Both the position numbers and the translations under genes were made by a program. A DNA stretch of 64,000 bases from 55-13 sp964501275 (GTDB lineage Bacteria; Armatimonadota; Fimbriimonadia; Fimbriimonadales; Fimbriimonadaceae): contig CAZCSP010000022.1 of NCBI GenBank assembly GCA_964501275.1, forward strand, positions 3,569-67,568, read 5' to 3'. Positions 25,387 through 33,540 of the stretch are shown one piece after another. Below the pieces are notes generated by a model. The model did no database searches, was not told where the DNA came from, and worked only from the letters and a program-made list of their open reading frames with translations. Numbering within the stretch: position 1 is the first letter of the stretch; each line of letters begins with the position of its first letter.

Positions 25387-26577
25387 TTACGCCGCTTTAA
25401 TCTTGCCGAACCATCGCTCAAGGATGCCCGCGTGGACGCTGGTAGGCAGTGGGATGTTTGCCAGCCTACAGGCCAAAGCGTCAATGTCCTTTGCCGCTTG
25501 GCAGTTGGGAGCAGACATCACATAAGGGGTCCGATTCCGGGTGGCTTGCTGGGCTGAACCGTCAGCCGATATCTTGCCCAGGAACTCCGCGTTCCCCGCC
25601 GAGTACATCCCGACGAAGGTTTGGAACTTGGCGAAGATCAGCTTGGCGTCGGTCTCGTTGGTCGCCTGGTTCACGATGCACTTGACCTTTGCCTCTGGCC
25701 GCTTCTGCAGGAGGGCCTGCCCGGTGACGTAAGCATCGAGAATGGATGCGGGGTCGGGGGTCATGACCAGCAGCGTCTCATCCGCCGCCATAAGCAGGGA
25801 TAGCACACCATCGTGAATCCCTGCGGCGGTGTCGAGAAAGAGGAAATCGAAGGCCGAATCCAATTGGCTGAAGCCGGCGTTGGCCTTTTGCAGGGCCTGA
25901 TAGTTGAGGTCGGCGAAGTCGGCGGCACCGGGGGCTCCGGCCAAGAGGAACATCCCACCCGGAACCTGCTCAAAGGCATCCAGCATTGGCGTCTTGCCGG
26001 TGACCACGTCGGTCAGGTTGAACTTGGGCTTCACTCCGAGCATGACGTGCATATTGGAGAGGCCGAAGTCGCAGTCGATGACACCTACCTTATAACCCCG
26101 CTTGGCGAGGGTCAAGGCCAAATTGGCGGTGACGGACGACTTGCCCACTCCGCCTTTGCCGCTGGTGACGGCGTAAACCTTCATCGACCCCTGGTTGAAG
26201 CGGCCTCGCGGCTCCTCGTCTTCGGCGATTCTCAGGTGGGGCTTGCGGGCAGAAACCGACTCCACCAGATCGGCATGGCCCAGGAGTTCGACTGGCCCAT
26301 AGCACTCGGCGAGCAGTTTTTCAACCTCGCTCCTTGGAGCGCAGACAAGCGATACCTCGCGACAAACCTGCGCTTGGAACTGGGCGACTCGGCCGAGATC
26401 GATCGGCTCATACCCGAGACAAACCAACTTCCGGTCTTCAAGTCTCACAGGTACAAGTCTTGCGGCGAAAGCCGCGCTCTTGGGAACCAGGCTCAGGGCC
26501 TGCACCTCCGGCTGCCACTCTCTGTTCCCAGTCCAATTCGTATTCGGCAAGTTTTCGTTGTTGCTAATATCCTTCAT
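25387..26577 (-). CDS. MinD/FlhG-like ATPase with GspE_N-like N-terminal domain
   Basis: The 396-aa protein has two parts. Residues about 26-95 resemble the second half of a type II secretion GspE_N/MshEN domain (ARLVPVRLEDRKLVCLGYEPIDLGRVAQF...VEKLLAECYGP). Residues 130-390 are a MinD/ParA-type ATPase with deviant Walker A KGGVGKS (141-147), VIDCDFGLSNMH and DFLFLDTAAGIHDGV. Such ATPases position pili, flagella or the septum. PilC is encoded 1.2 kb away, so pilus placement is a fair inference. The ATG has GAGG six bases upstream. No minC or minE was seen. Confidence 0.85.
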   Translation of the reverse strand: MKDISNNENLPNTNWTGNREWQPEVQALSLVPKSAAFAARLVPVRLEDRKLVCLGYEPIDLGRVAQFQAQVCREVSLVCAPRSEVEKLLAECYGPVELLGHADLVESVSARKPHLRIAEDEEPRGRFNQGSMKVYAVTSGKGGVGKSSVTANLALTLAKRGYKVGVIDCDFGLSNMHVMLGVKPKFNLTDVVTGKTPMLDAFEQVPGGMFLLAGAPGAADFADLNYQALQKANAGFSQLDSAFDFLFLDTAAGIHDGVLSLLMAADETLLVMTPDPASILDAYVTGQALLQKRPEAKVKCIVNQATNETDAKLIFAKFQTFVGMYSAGNAEFLGKISADGSAQQATRNRTPYVMSAPNCQAAKDIDALACRLANIPLPTSVHAGILERWFGKIKAA

Positions 26578-26690
26578 CACACGCCTCAAAGCCTAGAACC
26601 CCTATTCCACACTTCCCGGCCGTCACCACACGTTTTCTCGCAGGCAGATTTGCTGGATTTGACGTGGGGAACCTGCGACACAGGCAACAA

Positions 26691-26719
26691 AAACGGGCTC
26701 TCGCGAAGAGAGCCCGTTT
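26691..26719 (-). terminator. Terminator of the PEP-CTERM gene
   Basis: AAACGGGCTCTC and GAGAGCCCGTTT form a perfect 12-bp stem with a 5-nt loop, followed on the minus strand by further T. It stands 22 bp past the stop. Confidence 0.8.
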
Positions 26720-26741
26720 CTTGTTGGAAGCTAAGGAAGCC

Positions 26742-27461
26742 TTAGGCGGCTTTCTTGCGTCGGCGGAGGAGAGCCAGGGTTCCCATCGCCAGAGCCGCCA
26801 TGGTGGCAGGCTCGGGAACAGCATCGTAGCTCACATCGTCGATGCCGATAAAGTTCGAGTTGGTGCCTGTCGGGCCAGCATCGGGTACGTTGTAGTTAAA
26901 CGCAAACCGACCCGAAGTGGCTCCGCTGAGTCCTGAAATGGTCGCCGAAAACTGCGTCCAATTCTGTGGATAGTTGGCAACAACCAACCCTTCATTTACC
27001 GACAGCAAAGTCGTGGTGAAGTCGGCTACGTCACCTGAACTCCCATTCAAACTGAGCATCAAGCGCAGGCGGTCGGCCCACATAGTGCCCGTTGGGGTTC
27101 GAGTATAGAAGGAGATAACATCTCCATTGTTGAAGGTGAGCGTGGGCGACAGCAGCCAGTTGTTGATGAGCCCGCCAGCCGTGTTGTTGTAGTTGGCACC
27201 GATGGCTCCCTCTCCAGAGTTAGTGGGACTGTCGGGAAAAACGCTCGGGTCGAGGTCAAACCAGCCGGTGGTTCCCAACTGTGAGCTCAAATTCAACGCC
27301 CGCCAAGTAACCACGCTGGTCACGTCGTCCCCTCCGGCAGTATTACCGGCAGCGTCCAGGGTTCCGCCGTAGGTCGCATTATCAAAGCTGTCCGTGAACG
27401 ACTGAGCGCTGGCCTGTACGGCGAGAATGGCCAAAACAGCAAACGGTAGTAGGTTTCTCAT
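26742..27461 (-). CDS. Secreted PEP-CTERM protein 1
   Basis: The 239-aa protein has a signal peptide (MRNLLPFAVLAILAVQASAQ) and a C-terminal PEP-CTERM signal: VPEPATM, a hydrophobic helix and RRRKKAA. The body (SFDNATYGGTLDAAGN, WLLSPTLTFNNGDVISFYTRTP, NFIGIDDVSYDAV) fits a choice-of-anchor J type beta-sandwich. PEP-CTERM proteins are cut by an exosortase and placed on the surface or in exopolymer; no exosortase gene is in the window. GGAGG lies just before the ATG. Confidence 0.9.
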   Translation of the reverse strand: MRNLLPFAVLAILAVQASAQSFTDSFDNATYGGTLDAAGNTAGGDDVTSVVTWRALNLSSQLGTTGWFDLDPSVFPDSPTNSGEGAIGANYNNTAGGLINNWLLSPTLTFNNGDVISFYTRTPTGTMWADRLRLMLSLNGSSGDVADFTTTLLSVNEGLVVANYPQNWTQFSATISGLSGATSGRFAFNYNVPDAGPTGTNSNFIGIDDVSYDAVPEPATMAALAMGTLALLRRRKKAA

Positions 27462-27814
27462 GTTCCTCCAAAAGATGCAAACCGTGTGGAGGCGCGTTAA
27501 CTCCTCTCCTCGGCGAATGCACAATAGACTTCTATTCTACACCTAGTTTGGAAAACACCAACCTGCTTTTTGAAGCGCAGGCACCAGGGAACCCTGTTTA
27601 GGCCTCTCTCTGAATAGGCAAGGAGGCAAAGGCTCACAATCCGCTTCAGCTTTCCAGGGAAACCTCAAGCAGCTTTTTAGGTTCTCAGGTTCAAGAGGAA
27701 AAAAATGCCCAAATACCTGTAAATCTTCGTTGGAATATGGAAGGGTCGGACCGAGAATCTTCTTGTCGGAAGCGCGCATATGGATAGGCGCGCGGAACAC
27801 GGAGGATTCATTCG
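27462..27814. other. Divergent promoter region, 353 bp, no gene seen
   Basis: This space between the divergent PEP-CTERM and pilC genes is A+T-richer in parts and has short inverted words (CCAGGGAA / TTCCAGGG). I looked for a cyclic-di-GMP riboswitch because of the neighbours and could not match its conserved core. No coding frame is convincing. Confidence 0.5.
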
Positions 27815-29026
27815 ATGCCGCATTTTGCTTACACGGCCATAGACGCATCCGGCCGAACGGTTCGCGCCGTCATGGAGGCGGACAACGAGCAGTTGGTTCT
27901 TTCCAAGCTGCGCGACCAGTCGATGCACTGCACCGACATCAAGAAGGCTAGCAAGGCCGCCCGTACGGGAGGCATCTCGGTTGGCAGGAAGAAACTGAAG
28001 CCGAAGAGCATTGTGGTCTTCTCGCGACAGTTCGCCACCATGATCGACGCCGGTATCCCAATCCTGCGCTGCCTGGACATCCTCGGCGGCCAGATGAAGG
28101 ACCCGGTGATGAAGGAGGCGATCATCACCGTCACCCAGGATGTAAAGAGCGGTATGGCGCTCAACGAAGCCATGCTCAAACATCCCCATGTCTTCAGCAA
28201 GCTCTACATCAACATGATTCGAGCGGCGGAGATCGGCGGTATCTTGGATAAGATCCTCGACCGCCTGGCGGGCTTCCTGGAGTACGAAGCGGAGATTCGC
28301 GGAAAAATCAAAGGCGCGATGATGTACCCTGTGCTCGTCTTGATCTTCTCCCAGTTGATGCTGTTCGTCCTGTTCAGCTTCGTTCTGCCGAAGTTCAAAG
28401 AGATTTTCAACGGCATGGACGTGGAGCTGCCGCCCGTCACCGCCGCCCTCTTCAGCATGGGCGACTTCATGCAGAAGTTCTGGTGGCTCATCCTGCTCCT
28501 GATCGGCGGCATCATCTTTGGCCTGAAAGCCTGGGGCAAGACGCCGAAAGGGCGCTACAAAATCGACTACCTGAAACTGAAAATCCCGGTGGTCGGTGAG
28601 CTGAACCTCAAGATGAGCATCGCGCGGTTCTCCCGAACCTTCGGCACCCTCATCAACTCGGGCGTCCCCATGCTGAGAAGCCTGGAGATCGTCGGCGAAA
28701 CTTTGGGCAACGCGGTGTTGACCGAAGCCATCGACAACACCCGAACGAGTATCAAAGAGGGTCAAAAGCTTTCGCAGCCGTTTTTCCAATCGGGCTTGTT
28801 CCCGAACATGGTCACCACCATGATCGACATCGGCGAAGAGTCGGGACGACTCTCGGAGATGTTGACCAAGGTCGGCGACTTCTATGACCAAGAGGTCGAG
28901 GCCACGGTTAAGGGTCTAACCTCCATGATTGAACCGATGCTGATCATCTTCCTTGGCGTGGTAGTCGGCTTCATCGCGATCTCAATCATGACCCCGATCT
29001 TCAAGTTGGTTAACAGCGTGAAGTAA
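27815..29026 (+). CDS. pilC: Type IV pilus/type II secretion platform protein PilC/GspF
   Basis: The 403-aa protein has an N-terminal lead (MPHFAYTAIDASGRTVRAVMEADN) and two repeated T2SSF domains (FSRQFATMIDAGIPILRCLDIL and FSRTFGTLINSGVPMLRSLEIV) with membrane helices near residues 170-195, 225-240 and 375-395. It would form the inner-membrane platform that the pilus motor ATPases act on. GGAGG lies nine bases upstream of the ATG. No pilB, pilT or pilin gene is adjacent, so the pilus genes are dispersed. Confidence 0.95.
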   Translation: MPHFAYTAIDASGRTVRAVMEADNEQLVLSKLRDQSMHCTDIKKASKAARTGGISVGRKKLKPKSIVVFSRQFATMIDAGIPILRCLDILGGQMKDPVMKEAIITVTQDVKSGMALNEAMLKHPHVFSKLYINMIRAAEIGGILDKILDRLAGFLEYEAEIRGKIKGAMMYPVLVLIFSQLMLFVLFSFVLPKFKEIFNGMDVELPPVTAALFSMGDFMQKFWWLILLLIGGIIFGLKAWGKTPKGRYKIDYLKLKIPVVGELNLKMSIARFSRTFGTLINSGVPMLRSLEIVGETLGNAVLTEAIDNTRTSIKEGQKLSQPFFQSGLFPNMVTTMIDIGEESGRLSEMLTKVGDFYDQEVEATVKGLTSMIEPMLIIFLGVVVGFIAISIMTPIFKLVNSVK

Positions 29027-29034
29027 GGAACGGT

Positions 29035-29092
29035 ATTAGGCGTTGGGCTTTGGGTGCTAGGGAAACCAAAAACCTAAAGCCCATAGCCTAAT
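29035..29092. terminator. Long hairpin after pilC
   Basis: ATTAGGCGTTGGGCTTT pairs with AAAGCCCATAGCCTAAT (17-bp arms, two mismatches) across a 24-nt loop, 8 bp past the pilC stop. No U-tract follows. The words also look like intergenic repeat text. Confidence 0.5.
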
Positions 29093-29182
29093 GCCCCGCA
29101 AAGCACCCGATTCCAGGATGGACGAGGGCAAGTTAAAACCGGTTGGGATAAGCCGGAAAGAGTATGTATCACGGAGTGAGGA

Positions 29183-30463
29183 ATGTCTGAATCATTAGGA
29201 TTGCATCAAGACTCAGAGGGGATGGTCCTGCGGTATCTACGAGACCCGCGGCCCGACCTGAAGGATCTGATCATGGTCCAGTATGCGAACTTGGTAGAGC
29301 GGATCGCTCGGCGCTTTAGCGGAATCGAGCCGTTTGAGGATCTCGTTCAGGTGGGATTTATCGGCCTCCTGAACGCTCTCTCAAAGTTCGATCCGGAGGC
29401 GGGAGTGCGCTTCAATACCTATGCGACCTATCTGGTTGCGGGCGAGATCAAGCACTACCTGCGGGACCGATCCCAAACGATTCGGCACCCGGCCTGGCTC
29501 CAAGAGCTTCGGCACAAGGTGAACCGCTCGGTCTCCGTCCTTACCCAATCACTGGGACGAACCCCTACCAATCGGGAGATCGCCGAGGAACTGGGCGTCA
29601 GCGAGACCGCCGTCCAAGAGGTCTTCCAAACTCAGGAGATGCTCCGCGTGGCTTCCCTGGATGCAGCGGGCCAGAACGACGACGATGGCGATACCGAAGG
29701 CGAAAAGCTGGACTCCTCCGCCTTCTGCCCCGAGCAGCTAAGCGTGGAGGATCGCGTGGTCCTGGAGCATGCCATGAAGCAGCTTCGTGACCTGGAGCGG
29801 CAGGTGCTCCTGCACTTCCACTTCGATGCCATGAGTCAGACCGAAATCGCCAACAAGCTCGGCATCTCCTGCAACTACGTCTCCCACATCCTCCGCCAGT
29901 CCCTCGCCAAGCTGCGCAAGATCCTGAGCGCGGAAGAGGAGAAGGATCGGCTGCTGAAGCGCCAGTCCGAGACCATGGACTACGATGTCATCGACGGAGT
30001 TACCGGAGCTTACACCGAGTCTTATTTCCGAACTCGTCTGGAGGAAGAGCTGCACCGCGCCTCGGCCCAGGAACTGACGACTTCGGTCGTGGTGGTGAAT
30101 TTCAAGGGGCTGGAGACGATGCGCCAGTTCTATGGCGAGGCTTCGGTGGTGGACTTCCTTGCCGACGCCGCCGAGTTCCTAAGGAACAACGTCCGTCGCC
30201 TGGATGTGGTCGCCCGCTACGGCACCACCGGCTTTGCCGTGATCCTGCCCTCGACCGGCCACGGAGTGAACGTGGTTCGCCAGCGACTGGTCGACAAGGC
30301 CTGTGGTTGGATGTCGGGTCGGTTCGTCTCCAACGGCCCCGTCTCGGTAGAGATCGGCCAAGGCAGCGCGCCCAAGGATGGTCGAAACGGCAATGAACTG
30401 CTCAAGTCGCTCGTCATGCAACCCGCCGCCCAGATCGAGGCGACGGCGAAGAAAGCAGCTTAG
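29183..30463 (+). CDS. Sigma factor (SigB/F-type) fused to degenerate GGDEF domain
   Basis: Residues 30-250 are a sigma-70-family factor: region 2 (LVERIARRFSGIEPFEDLVQVGFIGLLNALSKF, RFNTYATYLVAGEIKHYLRD), region 3 (RTPTNREIAEELGVSETAVQEV) and region 4 (LEHAMKQLRDLERQVLLHFHFDAMSQTEIANKLGIS). It lacks region 1.1. Residues 268-395 match a GGDEF fold (DGVTGAYTESYFRTRLEEELHRA, RRLDVVARYGTTGFAVILP). The active loop reads GTTGF (347-351) instead of GG(D/E)EF, and the metal Asp strand reads VVVNFKG, so cyclase activity is unlikely. It would direct RNA polymerase, perhaps sensing a nucleotide. GGAGTGAGG precedes the ATG. Confidence 0.85.
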   Translation: MSESLGLHQDSEGMVLRYLRDPRPDLKDLIMVQYANLVERIARRFSGIEPFEDLVQVGFIGLLNALSKFDPEAGVRFNTYATYLVAGEIKHYLRDRSQTIRHPAWLQELRHKVNRSVSVLTQSLGRTPTNREIAEELGVSETAVQEVFQTQEMLRVASLDAAGQNDDDGDTEGEKLDSSAFCPEQLSVEDRVVLEHAMKQLRDLERQVLLHFHFDAMSQTEIANKLGISCNYVSHILRQSLAKLRKILSAEEEKDRLLKRQSETMDYDVIDGVTGAYTESYFRTRLEEELHRASAQELTTSVVVVNFKGLETMRQFYGEASVVDFLADAAEFLRNNVRRLDVVARYGTTGFAVILPSTGHGVNVVRQRLVDKACGWMSGRFVSNGPVSVEIGQGSAPKDGRNGNELLKSLVMQPAAQIEATAKKAA

Positions 30464-30474
30464 GGTGTGTCTTG

Positions 30475-30540
30475 TGGCCTGTGGAATGTGGCTTGTAATC
30501 TAGCTATCTACATTCCACAAGCCACATTTAACAGGCAACA
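30475..30540. repeat. Inverted 'TGTGGAATGTGGCTTGT' repeat
   Basis: Words such as GTGGAATGTGGCTTGT and, inverted, ACATTCCACAAGCCACA fill the gap between convergent genes. The arms are permuted rather than simple, so pairing is partial. Confidence 0.5.
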
Positions 30541-31539
30541 CTAACCCCCCGTCCACTCTGCCAACGGGCTCCAACGGTCGAAGCTGTACAGCCAGGCTCG
30601 TCTGGGTTTGTCGAATGGCGACCAGACGACCAAGCCGAGAGGGGTGCGGCGCATGGCGACGGAACTGAGCAGTTCCAACTCCGCTCCGGTATCCGTATTC
30701 AGCAATCGCACGTTATTGCCTCGGGAGAGCAGGGCGATGAGGGGTTCGCTGGTGTCGGCGAACTTGAGAGTGCCTTTGCCTTCCACCAGATTCGTCCGAG
30801 CGAGGGTGTTCAAATCCACTCGACCGCCGACCCGGGCGCCGTAGTCCGTCCGCTCTACAAATGCTCCGATGCGGGCGGAGATCGGCTGGTAGGACTCCAA
30901 CTTCCGCCCGACCTCCCGGAACTCGAACTCACCGGATTCAGCGTTGAACGATGTCACCCCCCACTGTTCGCCCTTCCTCGCGACCGCGCTCAGCTTTTCG
31001 GACAGGATGAACAGCCGGTCGTCGATCTTGTTGTCCGCCAAGGTGAGCCCTGGGAGGCGGGCCAGGAACTTGGGGTGGAAAGTCTTCTCGGTTAGGTCGA
31101 CCGAGACCAGAGCCTCCAGCCAAGGCTTGCCGTCCTTCTCTTCCCAACGGGCAAGAAAGAAGACCAGGCTGCCCACCCGCTTGGCCCCGGAGAGCGCGGT
31201 CGCTCCCTTCGTTCTTTGCTTCTTCTCAATCAACTCCGCAGTCTTGAGAATCTCGTCCCTCTCAAAGACTTTGGGCGAGGTAGCGATGTCCTCCAGACGA
31301 GTGCTTTTGGCCTCGTTCCCAATCCGGATCGTCAGTCCCCGGTCGTCCCAAACTGCGTAGTTTTTATCCTTGCGGAAACTTACCGACAAGACCGGACGCT
31401 CTTTCGGGAGCGTCAGCGGAACTGTCTCCCGCTTTGCCCCGACGCGGACGATAAAGTTCTCCTGGAAGTAGTTCAGGCTTGGTTTGTCTACCGTTTGCGG
31501 ATACACTGATAGACATAGGAGCAGATAAGGGCTTGCCAT
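30541..31539 (-). CDS. Secreted hypothetical protein, beta-rich
   Basis: The 332-aa protein has a short leader (MASPYLLLCLSVYPQTVD) and alternating beta strands through the body (YAVWDDRGLTIRIG, NNVRLLNTDTGAELELLSSVAM, WLYSFDRWSPLAEW) suggestive of a propeller-like fold. I recognise no family and see no catalytic motif. It is divergent from a small cysteine-containing gene and convergent with the sigma-factor gene. Confidence 0.6.
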   Translation of the reverse strand: MASPYLLLCLSVYPQTVDKPSLNYFQENFIVRVGAKRETVPLTLPKERPVLSVSFRKDKNYAVWDDRGLTIRIGNEAKSTRLEDIATSPKVFERDEILKTAELIEKKQRTKGATALSGAKRVGSLVFFLARWEEKDGKPWLEALVSVDLTEKTFHPKFLARLPGLTLADNKIDDRLFILSEKLSAVARKGEQWGVTSFNAESGEFEFREVGRKLESYQPISARIGAFVERTDYGARVGGRVDLNTLARTNLVEGKGTLKFADTSEPLIALLSRGNNVRLLNTDTGAELELLSSVAMRRTPLGLVVWSPFDKPRRAWLYSFDRWSPLAEWTGG

Positions 31540-31564
31540 AAGATCACTCCTATCGGGTGCCGTT

Positions 31565-31786
31565 TTGGACTGTCGAGATTGTCATCGTTGGGATAAAGAA
31601 GGTCGCAAGTGCCTAGATGGCAAAGTAAACCCCCACAACTATCAGACGGCGGTGGAGGTCGTTCAGGTGCTGGGATTGCGCTCGGTGTGCCCCTTCAACG
31701 ACTTCCGGGAGCGGTTGGTCGCGGCCCGAAAGGGACCGGATGTCCAGCGGTTGGTGGACGGGAAACATAGTCGGGCTGGCGAATGA
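31565..31786 (+). CDS. Small four-cysteine protein, unknown function
   Basis: The 73-aa frame begins at TTG: Cys3, Cys6, Cys16 and Cys42 in DCRDCHRW, KCLDGKVNP and RSVCPFND suggest a metal or Fe-S site. The DGKVNP turn and helix (YQTAVEVVQVLG) look like a conserved small domain. No strong ribosome site is visible. It is divergent from a secreted-protein gene with 25 bp between starts. It may be a real conserved small protein, but the start is uncertain. Confidence 0.5.
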   Translation: MDCRDCHRWDKEGRKCLDGKVNPHNYQTAVEVVQVLGLRSVCPFNDFRERLVAARKGPDVQRLVDGKHSRAGE

Positions 31787-32179
31787 CGGGGTTGTGGCAT
31801 TGCGGTGAGGGACTTGCAAAAATTGTAGACAGGTGCGATCCGAGCCCCCTCAAGGGGGCCTGGATCGCGGATTGCACAAGTCTCTCTTGGCTTTACGGCA
31901 TAGCGGTTTTCGGCGTCACGGGAAATCACCTGGCCCGGATTATTCATGACCAGGTGGTCGGCCATTCTTCGGTGGTCCTCTGCGGCCCTCGGTGGTTTCA
32001 TCCTCCGCCCAATTGAAAGAACCACCGAAAAGCACAGAGGGCCACTGAATGGGACGCGGCAAACCCAGTGGCTCGACTCCGAAGGTTAAAACGCAGTTTG
32101 CACACGATTTGAAACTGTAATCAGTAATCCCACCACCCTGTAATGCCGCAATGCCGTAACGCCGAAACCCCGTTCCTAC
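31787..32179. repeat. Repeat cluster: families A, C and B in tandem
   Basis: The 393-bp gap holds GTTGTGGCATTGCGG (A), then GGACTTGCAAAAATTG ... GATCCGAGCCCCCTCAAGGG ... GATTGCACAAGTCTC (C, 31806-31888), then GGTCCTCGGTGG-like and CCACCGAAAAGCACAGAGG arms (B, 31920-32110), then CCGCAATGCCG words (A). No gene is seen. Confidence 0.75.
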
Positions 32180-33178
32180 CTACGCCCCCAGAGTGTGCTG
32201 ATTCTTCGGCGGCTTAAGGGCCGAGATGACGATCGCGGTGATGAGGAAACCGATGATGATCGACAGCGATAGTCCAATCGGGAACTTATAGTCGGGGTCG
32301 CCTCCCCAGGTGTGCTGGTAGTAGGTCCAGACCATCTTCCCACCCACAAAAACCAGGATGCCCGCCAGGGCGTAGCCAAGGTAGTGGAAGAGCTGCATCA
32401 GGCCCGCGAGCGCAAAGAACAGAGCGCGTAGGCCGAGGATCGCGAATACGTTCGAGGTGAACACGATGAACGGGTTCTTGGTGATGGCGAAGATTGCGGG
32501 AATCGAATCGACGGCGAAGATGATGTCGGTGAACTCGACGAAGATCAGTGTGACCAGCAGGGGCGTTGCCCATAGCTTGCCGTTGATCCGGGTGAAGAAG
32601 CTTTGGCCCTGGTAGGTCTCCGTGACGGGCATCAACTTGCGGAACAAGCGTACCACTGGGTTTCTCTCCGGGTCGATCTTCTTATCCTTCAGCCAAACCA
32701 TCTTGATACCGGTCACGATGAGGAAGCCGCCGAAGATGAGGACCGTCCAAGCAAACGTTTGAAGCAGCGATGCCCCCGCCGCAATAAACGCCGCTCGGAA
32801 AACAAGCGCACCGATAATGCCCCAAAACAAGACGCGATGCTGATATTGGGCGGGAACCTGGAAGTAGGAGAAGACCATGAGGAAGACGAAGATGTTGTCC
32901 ACGCTCAGGGCCTTCTCCACGACGTAGCCGGTAAGGAACGCCAAACCTGCTTGCTGCGGGGAATAGCTGGAGTCCGGTTGGATTTTGTCCCAGAGCAGGT
33001 ACAGTCCCAGGTTGAACACCATGGCCAAACCAATCCAGACGCCACTCCAGATAAGGGCTTCTTTCATCTGGACTACATGGGCCTTGCGGTGAAAAACGCC
33101 AAGGTCCAAGGCGAGCATGCCTAAAACAAAGGCCAAGAACAGGCCCCAAATTCCGATCGATACGCCGGCTAGCTCCAT
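32180..33178 (-). CDS. terC: TerC-family membrane protein, likely Mn2+ exporter
   Basis: The 332-aa protein has about nine helices and the family's acidic membrane motifs: EKALSVDNIFVFLMVF, and VEFTDIIFAVDSIPAIFAIT in the second half. TerC/Alx proteins export manganese and in some bacteria help load metals into secreted proteins. Regulation is visible: a yybP-ykoY manganese riboswitch lies in the leader, which argues strongly for a manganese role here rather than tellurite resistance. AAAGGAG precedes the ATG. Confidence 0.95.
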   Translation of the reverse strand: MELAGVSIGIWGLFLAFVLGMLALDLGVFHRKAHVVQMKEALIWSGVWIGLAMVFNLGLYLLWDKIQPDSSYSPQQAGLAFLTGYVVEKALSVDNIFVFLMVFSYFQVPAQYQHRVLFWGIIGALVFRAAFIAAGASLLQTFAWTVLIFGGFLIVTGIKMVWLKDKKIDPERNPVVRLFRKLMPVTETYQGQSFFTRINGKLWATPLLVTLIFVEFTDIIFAVDSIPAIFAITKNPFIVFTSNVFAILGLRALFFALAGLMQLFHYLGYALAGILVFVGGKMVWTYYQHTWGGDPDYKFPIGLSLSIIIGFLITAIVISALKPPKNQHTLGA

Positions 33179-33244
33179 GTCCGGCTCCTTTCACATAAAC
33201 GCAAGAGAGTCCTCCGTCGTCGGTCAGGGGCGGGAATCGGAGAA

Positions 33245-33362
33245 CCAGTGCCTCCACCGCCAAGATTGCGGTGAAGGTCTCGCGTTTAAGGTGGGCCCGG
33301 CCTTGCGGCGTACTGACGTTTCCCACCCTTCACATCGCGATGTGAAGCGCTACTCCCCTTCG
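33245..33362 (-). ncRNA. yybP-ykoY (Mn2+) riboswitch upstream of terC
   Basis: On the minus strand the order is AAGGGGAGTAGCGCTTCAC (from 33362), a hairpin with arms CTTCACATCG / CGATGTGAAG, AAACGTCAGTACGCCG (33307-33322), a GCCGGGCCCACC segment, and CGAGACCTTCACCGC ... GCGGTGGAGGC (33250-33282). GGGGAGUAG, GUCAGUAC and CGAGACCUU are the conserved loops of this Mn2+ aptamer. The stem after them could switch ribosome access or termination before terC. Confidence 0.9.
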
Positions 33363-33540
33363 GGATACTTGTAGAACTTCATTTTTTCCCAAAAGGTTCC
33401 TGAGAGCGGTAGATCCCACCATGCGAAGGAACTGTCCAAGCTCAGGTGCTGCCGTCTCAACCTAAACTTGTCTTAAAAAAACCCAAGGCCGTCTGTTTCG
33501 ACCTTGTCCCTTGGCGATATACTGGCCCGCGAGGGTTTAC

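Noticed and set aside
27462..27814. Possible cyclic di-GMP riboswitch before pilC or the PEP-CTERM gene
   Set aside because: A few words (CAAAGGCTC, CCAGGGAA) looked suggestive, but the conserved core and tetraloop receptor could not be lined up on either strand.
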